Shown here: one piece after another, positions 61,425-64,000 of the stretch
Position numbering within the stretch: position 1 is the stretch's first letter
Layout: each line of letters opens with the position of its first letter
NCBI RefSeq assembly: GCF_000282195.1
Contig: NZ_AKJT01000049.1
Coordinates: forward strand, 62,001 to 126,000
Length of the DNA: 64,000 bases
Origin: Pseudomonas sp. GM18
GTDB taxonomy: Bacteria; Pseudomonadota; Gammaproteobacteria; Pseudomonadales; Pseudomonadaceae
Reading direction: 5' to 3'
Position numbers and translations under genes: made by a program
Notes under the pieces: model-generated
The model's database searches: none
Seen by the model: only the letters and a program-made list of their open reading frames with translations
Told to the model about the DNA's origin: nothing

Positions 61425-62180
61425 ATGAATCTGCCTCCCCGTCAGCAGCAAATCCTCGAACTGGTCCGCGAACGCGGCTATGTCAGCATCGAGGAAATGG
61501 CCCAGCTGTTCGTCGTTACACCGCAAACCATCCGCCGTGATATCAACCAACTGGCGGAAGTAAATCTGTTGCGTCGCTATCACGGCGGCGCAGCCTACGA
61601 CTCCAGCGTCGAAAACACCGCCTACGCCATGCGCGCCGATCAGATGCGCGATGAAAAGCAGCGTATCGGCGAAGCCATTGCGGCACAGATTCCCGATCAC
61701 GCCTCGCTGTTCATCAATATCGGCACCACCACCGAATCCATCGCTCGGGCGCTGCTCAACCACAGCCACCTGAAAATCATCACCAATAACCTGCATGTGG
61801 CCTCGATGCTCAGCGCCAAGGACGACTTCGACGTGCTGCTGACCGGTGGCAACGTACGGCGTGACGGTGGCGTGGTCGGTCAGGCCAGCGTCGACTTCAT
61901 TAACCAGTTCAAGGTCGACTTCGCCCTGGTCGGCATCAGCGGTATCGATGAAGACGGCAGCTTGCTGGATTTCGATTATCAGGAAGTGCGGGTGTCCCAG
62001 GCGATCATCGCCAACGCCCGACAGGTAATTCTCGCGGCGGACTCCAGCAAATTCGGGCGCAACGCCATGATTCGCCTGGGGCCGATCAGCTTGATCGATT
62101 GCCTGGTCACCGACCAGCCGCCCTCGCCGGCCCTGGCGCAGTTGTTGAGCCAGCACAAGATTCGGCTCGAGGTCGTTTAA
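61425..62180 (+). CDS. glpR: DeoR-family repressor of glycerol genes
   Basis: A 251-residue DeoR-type regulator. The N-terminal HTH is EEMAQLFVVTPQTIRRDINQ, and the C-terminal sugar-phosphate domain starts near residue 75 (INIGTTTESIARAL). It represses glp genes in the absence of glycerol 3-phosphate. Its operators are expected before glpF and glpD, and matching sites are seen at both, strongest before glpD. Confidence 0.96.
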   Translation: MNLPPRQQQILELVRERGYVSIEEMAQLFVVTPQTIRRDINQLAEVNLLRRYHGGAAYDSSVENTAYAMRADQMRDEKQRIGEAIAAQIPDHASLFINIGTTTESIARALLNHSHLKIITNNLHVASMLSAKDDFDVLLTGGNVRRDGGVVGQASVDFINQFKVDFALVGISGIDEDGSLLDFDYQEVRVSQAIIANARQVILAADSSKFGRNAMIRLGPISLIDCLVTDQPPSPALAQLLSQHKIRLEVV

Positions 62181-62213
62181 CCTTCCCCTCACATCTTCGT
62201 CGGCTGCCCAGAC

Positions 62214-62283
62214 GCTATCGCGAGCAGGCTCGCTCCCACAGGTTCAGCGCAACCCTTGTGGCAGCGAGCCTGCTCGCGATAGC
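62214..62283 (+). repeat. REP-type palindrome, GCGAGCAGGCTCGC family
   Basis: Arms GCTATCGCGAGCAGGCTCGC and GCGAGCCTGCTCGCGATAGC with a loop of about 30. It lies between glpR and the glpD operators. Confidence 0.88.
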
Positions 62284-62410
62284 AATCTCTGCCGCACCTC
62301 CTCATTTGTGCCCTACCGCACATCTAAATGTTCGGAAATTTTCCTTTAACAGCCCTTCGATCAGTATTTTCAATCGAAGCACACTGGCTGCGCGCGTCTT
62401 TATGGGCTAG

Positions 62411-62450
62411 TATTTTCGAAAATGAACATTAATGTTCGAATTCAAATATA
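62411..62450 (+). promoter_or_regulatory. two abutting GlpR-type operators before glpD
   Basis: Site 1 (62411-62430) and site 2 (62431-62450) each begin with a perfect match to the E. coli GlpR half-site WATKYTCGWW (TATTTTCGAA and AATGTTCGAA). The second halves match less well. The sites end 27 bp before the glpD ATG, so they probably overlap or follow its promoter. Confidence 0.7.
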
Positions 62451-62477
62451 GAAATCCAAAAAGCCCGAGGCCAGCCG

Positions 62478-64000
62478 ATGCCCACTTCTACTTTGCCTAC
62501 GCCCCCTCTTGCCGAGGTCTACGATATCGCCGTCATCGGTGGTGGGATCAATGGCGTGGGGATCGCAGCGGATGCCGCCGGTCGCGGCCTTTCGGTGTTC
62601 CTTTGCGAAAAGGATGATCTGGCCAGCCACACCTCGTCGGCCAGCAGCAAGCTGATCCACGGTGGCCTGCGCTACCTGGAGCATTATGAATTCCGCCTGG
62701 TGCGCGAAGCCCTGGCCGAACGCGAAGTGCTGCTGGCCAAGGCGCCGCACATCGTCAAACAGATGCGCTTCGTGCTGCCGCACCGCCCGCACCTGCGTCC
62801 GGCCTGGATGATCCGCGCCGGCCTGTTCCTTTATGACCACCTCGGCAAACGGGAAAAACTCGAAGGCTCGAAAAGCCTGAAGTTCGGCCCGGACAGCGCG
62901 CTGAAAAGCGAAATCACCAAAGGCTTCGAATACTCCGATTGCTGGGTCGATGACGCGCGCCTCGTGGTGCTGAACGCCATGGCTGCCCGCGAGAAAGGTG
63001 CCCACGTTCATACGCAAACCCGCTGTGTCAGTGCCCGTCGCACCAAGGGCCTGTGGCACATGAACCTGGAACGCGCCGATGGCAGCCTGTTTTCGATCCG
63101 CGCCAAGGCACTGGTGAACGCAGCAGGCCCATGGGTCGCCCAGTTCATTCGTGACGACCTGAAGATGGAATCGCCGTACGGCATCCGTCTGATCCAGGGC
63201 AGCCACCTGATCGTGCCGAAACTGTACGAAGGCGAACACGCGCACATTCTGCAAAACGAAGATCAGCGCATCGTCTTCACTATTCCGTACCTGAACCACT
63301 TCACCCTGATCGGCACCACCGACCGTGAGTACACCGGCGACCCGGCAAAAGTGGCGATCACCGAAGGCGAAACCGATTACCTGCTCAAAGTGGTCAACGC
63401 CCACTTCAAGAAACAACTCAGCCGCGCGGACATCCTGCACAGCTACTCCGGCGTTCGTCCGCTGTGCAACGATGAATCCGACAACCCGTCGGCCGTCACC
63501 CGCGACTACACCCTGGCATTGTCGGGCGCTGACGAAGAAGCGCCGTTGCTGTCGGTGTTCGGCGGCAAGCTGACGACCTACCGCAAACTGGCCGAGTCGG
63601 CGCTGGCACAACTGGCTCCGTACTTCACGCACATCAAGCCAAGCTGGACCGCCAGCGCCCCCCTGCCCGGCGGCGAAGACATGACCACCCCGCAGGCGTT
63701 GAGCTCGCGGATCCGCGACAAGTTCGACTGGATCCCCACCGAGATCGCCCGTCGCTGGTCCACCACTTACGGCAACCGCACCTGGCGCATGCTCGAAGGC
63801 GTGGAAAACCTCGGTGACCTGGGCGAACACATCGGCGGCGGCCTCTACACCCGCGAAGTCGACTACCTGTGCAGCGAAGAATGGGTAACCACCGCCGATG
63901 ACATCCTGTGGCGCCGCAGCAAGCTTGGGCTGTTCACCACCCCGGCGGAACAGCAAAAGCTCAAGGAATACCTGAACAAGGTCGAACAGAACCGCAGCAA
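62478..64000 (+). CDS. glpD: glycerol-3-phosphate dehydrogenase (aerobic), end cut by window
   Basis: 507 complete codons to the window edge of a protein usually about 512 residues, so only the last few are missing. The FAD motif is IAVIGGGINGVGIAADAA, followed by the conserved SSKLIHGGLRYLEHYEF and, later, TDREYTGDP. This inner-membrane flavoenzyme oxidises glycerol 3-phosphate and passes electrons to ubiquinone. The ATG at 62478 fits the family N-terminus. Confidence 0.97.
   Translation, partial: MPTSTLPTPPLAEVYDIAVIGGGINGVGIAADAAGRGLSVFLCEKDDLASHTSSASSKLIHGGLRYLEHYEFRLVREALAEREVLLAKAPHIVKQMRFVLPHRPHLRPAWMIRAGLFLYDHLGKREKLEGSKSLKFGPDSALKSEITKGFEYSDCWVDDARLVVLNAMAAREKGAHVHTQTRCVSARRTKGLWHMNLERADGSLFSIRAKALVNAAGPWVAQFIRDDLKMESPYGIRLIQGSHLIVPKLYEGEHAHILQNEDQRIVFTIPYLNHFTLIGTTDREYTGDPAKVAITEGETDYLLKVVNAHFKKQLSRADILHSYSGVRPLCNDESDNPSAVTRDYTLALSGADEEAPLLSVFGGKLTTYRKLAESALAQLAPYFTHIKPSWTASAPLPGGEDMTTPQALSSRIRDKFDWIPTEIARRWSTTYGNRTWRMLEGVENLGDLGEHIGGGLYTREVDYLCSEEWVTTADDILWRRSKLGLFTTPAEQQKLKEYLNKVEQNRS

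Noticed and set aside
1..64000. CRISPR arrays, tRNA, rRNA, prophage or integron structures
   Set aside because: Read on both strands without finding regular short repeats with spacers, cloverleaf-type tRNA, rRNA motifs, integrase or phage genes.

Overview
The window is chromosomal DNA of a Pseudomonas species, most likely of the P. fluorescens group. The evidence is high GC content, dense operons, REP-type palindromes of the kinds common in that group, and long runs of genes in an order I recall from P. aeruginosa (argP-lysE-sodB-bifA; colR/colS-groEL-groES-fxsA; argG-motY-pyrC-rnt-prx-bfd-bfr-grxD-argF; glpF-glpK-glpR-glpD). I see no rRNA, tRNA, CRISPR array, prophage or complete insertion sequence. 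The synteny is from memory, not from a search.

Layout. 1-4.2 kb: a truncated periplasmic metallo-beta-lactamase-fold gene, a LysR regulator, a small membrane protein gene, and a divergent AraC regulator/pobA pair for 4-hydroxybenzoate use. 4.2-9 kb: a DHA2-type MFS exporter, a periplasmic tandem-Cache protein, a membrane coiled-coil protein and an NAD-dependent epimerase. 9-14.5 kb: argP, an ACT-domain protein, an ArgO/LysE exporter, a 268-bp hairpin-rich element with terminal inverted repeats, iron superoxide dismutase and the c-di-GMP phosphodiesterase BifA. 14.5-20 kb: a likely iron-regulated cluster of imelysin, di-heme protein, second imelysin and DUF1513 protein behind a Fur-like palindrome. 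20-24.3 kb: a MexVW-like RND pump without its own outer-membrane channel. 24.5-30.7 kb: two small proteins and a methyltransferase, the ColRS two-component system, then an LtaS-like transferase and a PAP2 phosphatase, all suggesting envelope work. 30.8-34.3 kb: groEL/groES with a heat-shock promoter, fxsA and a HugZ-like protein. 34.4-43.5 kb: an SDR, mrp/apbC, metG, an rnf operon that lacks rnfC, nth and a PA3496-type small gene.

43.5-45.5 kb is the least ordinary part: a LuxR-type response regulator, an AT-rich spacer of about 550 bp and an unrecognised two-TM protein. 45.5-57.1 kb: argG, motY, pyrC, rnt, peroxiredoxin, bfd/bfr with a Fur-type promoter, grxD, a molybdopterin oxidoreductase, argF and an isolated ABC ATPase. 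57.1-64 kb: a PhzF-like isomerase, ybaK, and the glycerol regulon glpF, glpK, glpR and glpD (glpD cut by the window end), with two abutting GlpR-type operators before glpD.

Most of the window is core genome. The items most worth a second look are the hairpin element at 11028-11295, the rnf operon without rnfC whose RnfB carries a long repeat-bearing tail, the paired imelysins with one missing motif histidine, and the orphan membrane gene at 44765. I did not find a convincing new multi-gene system.
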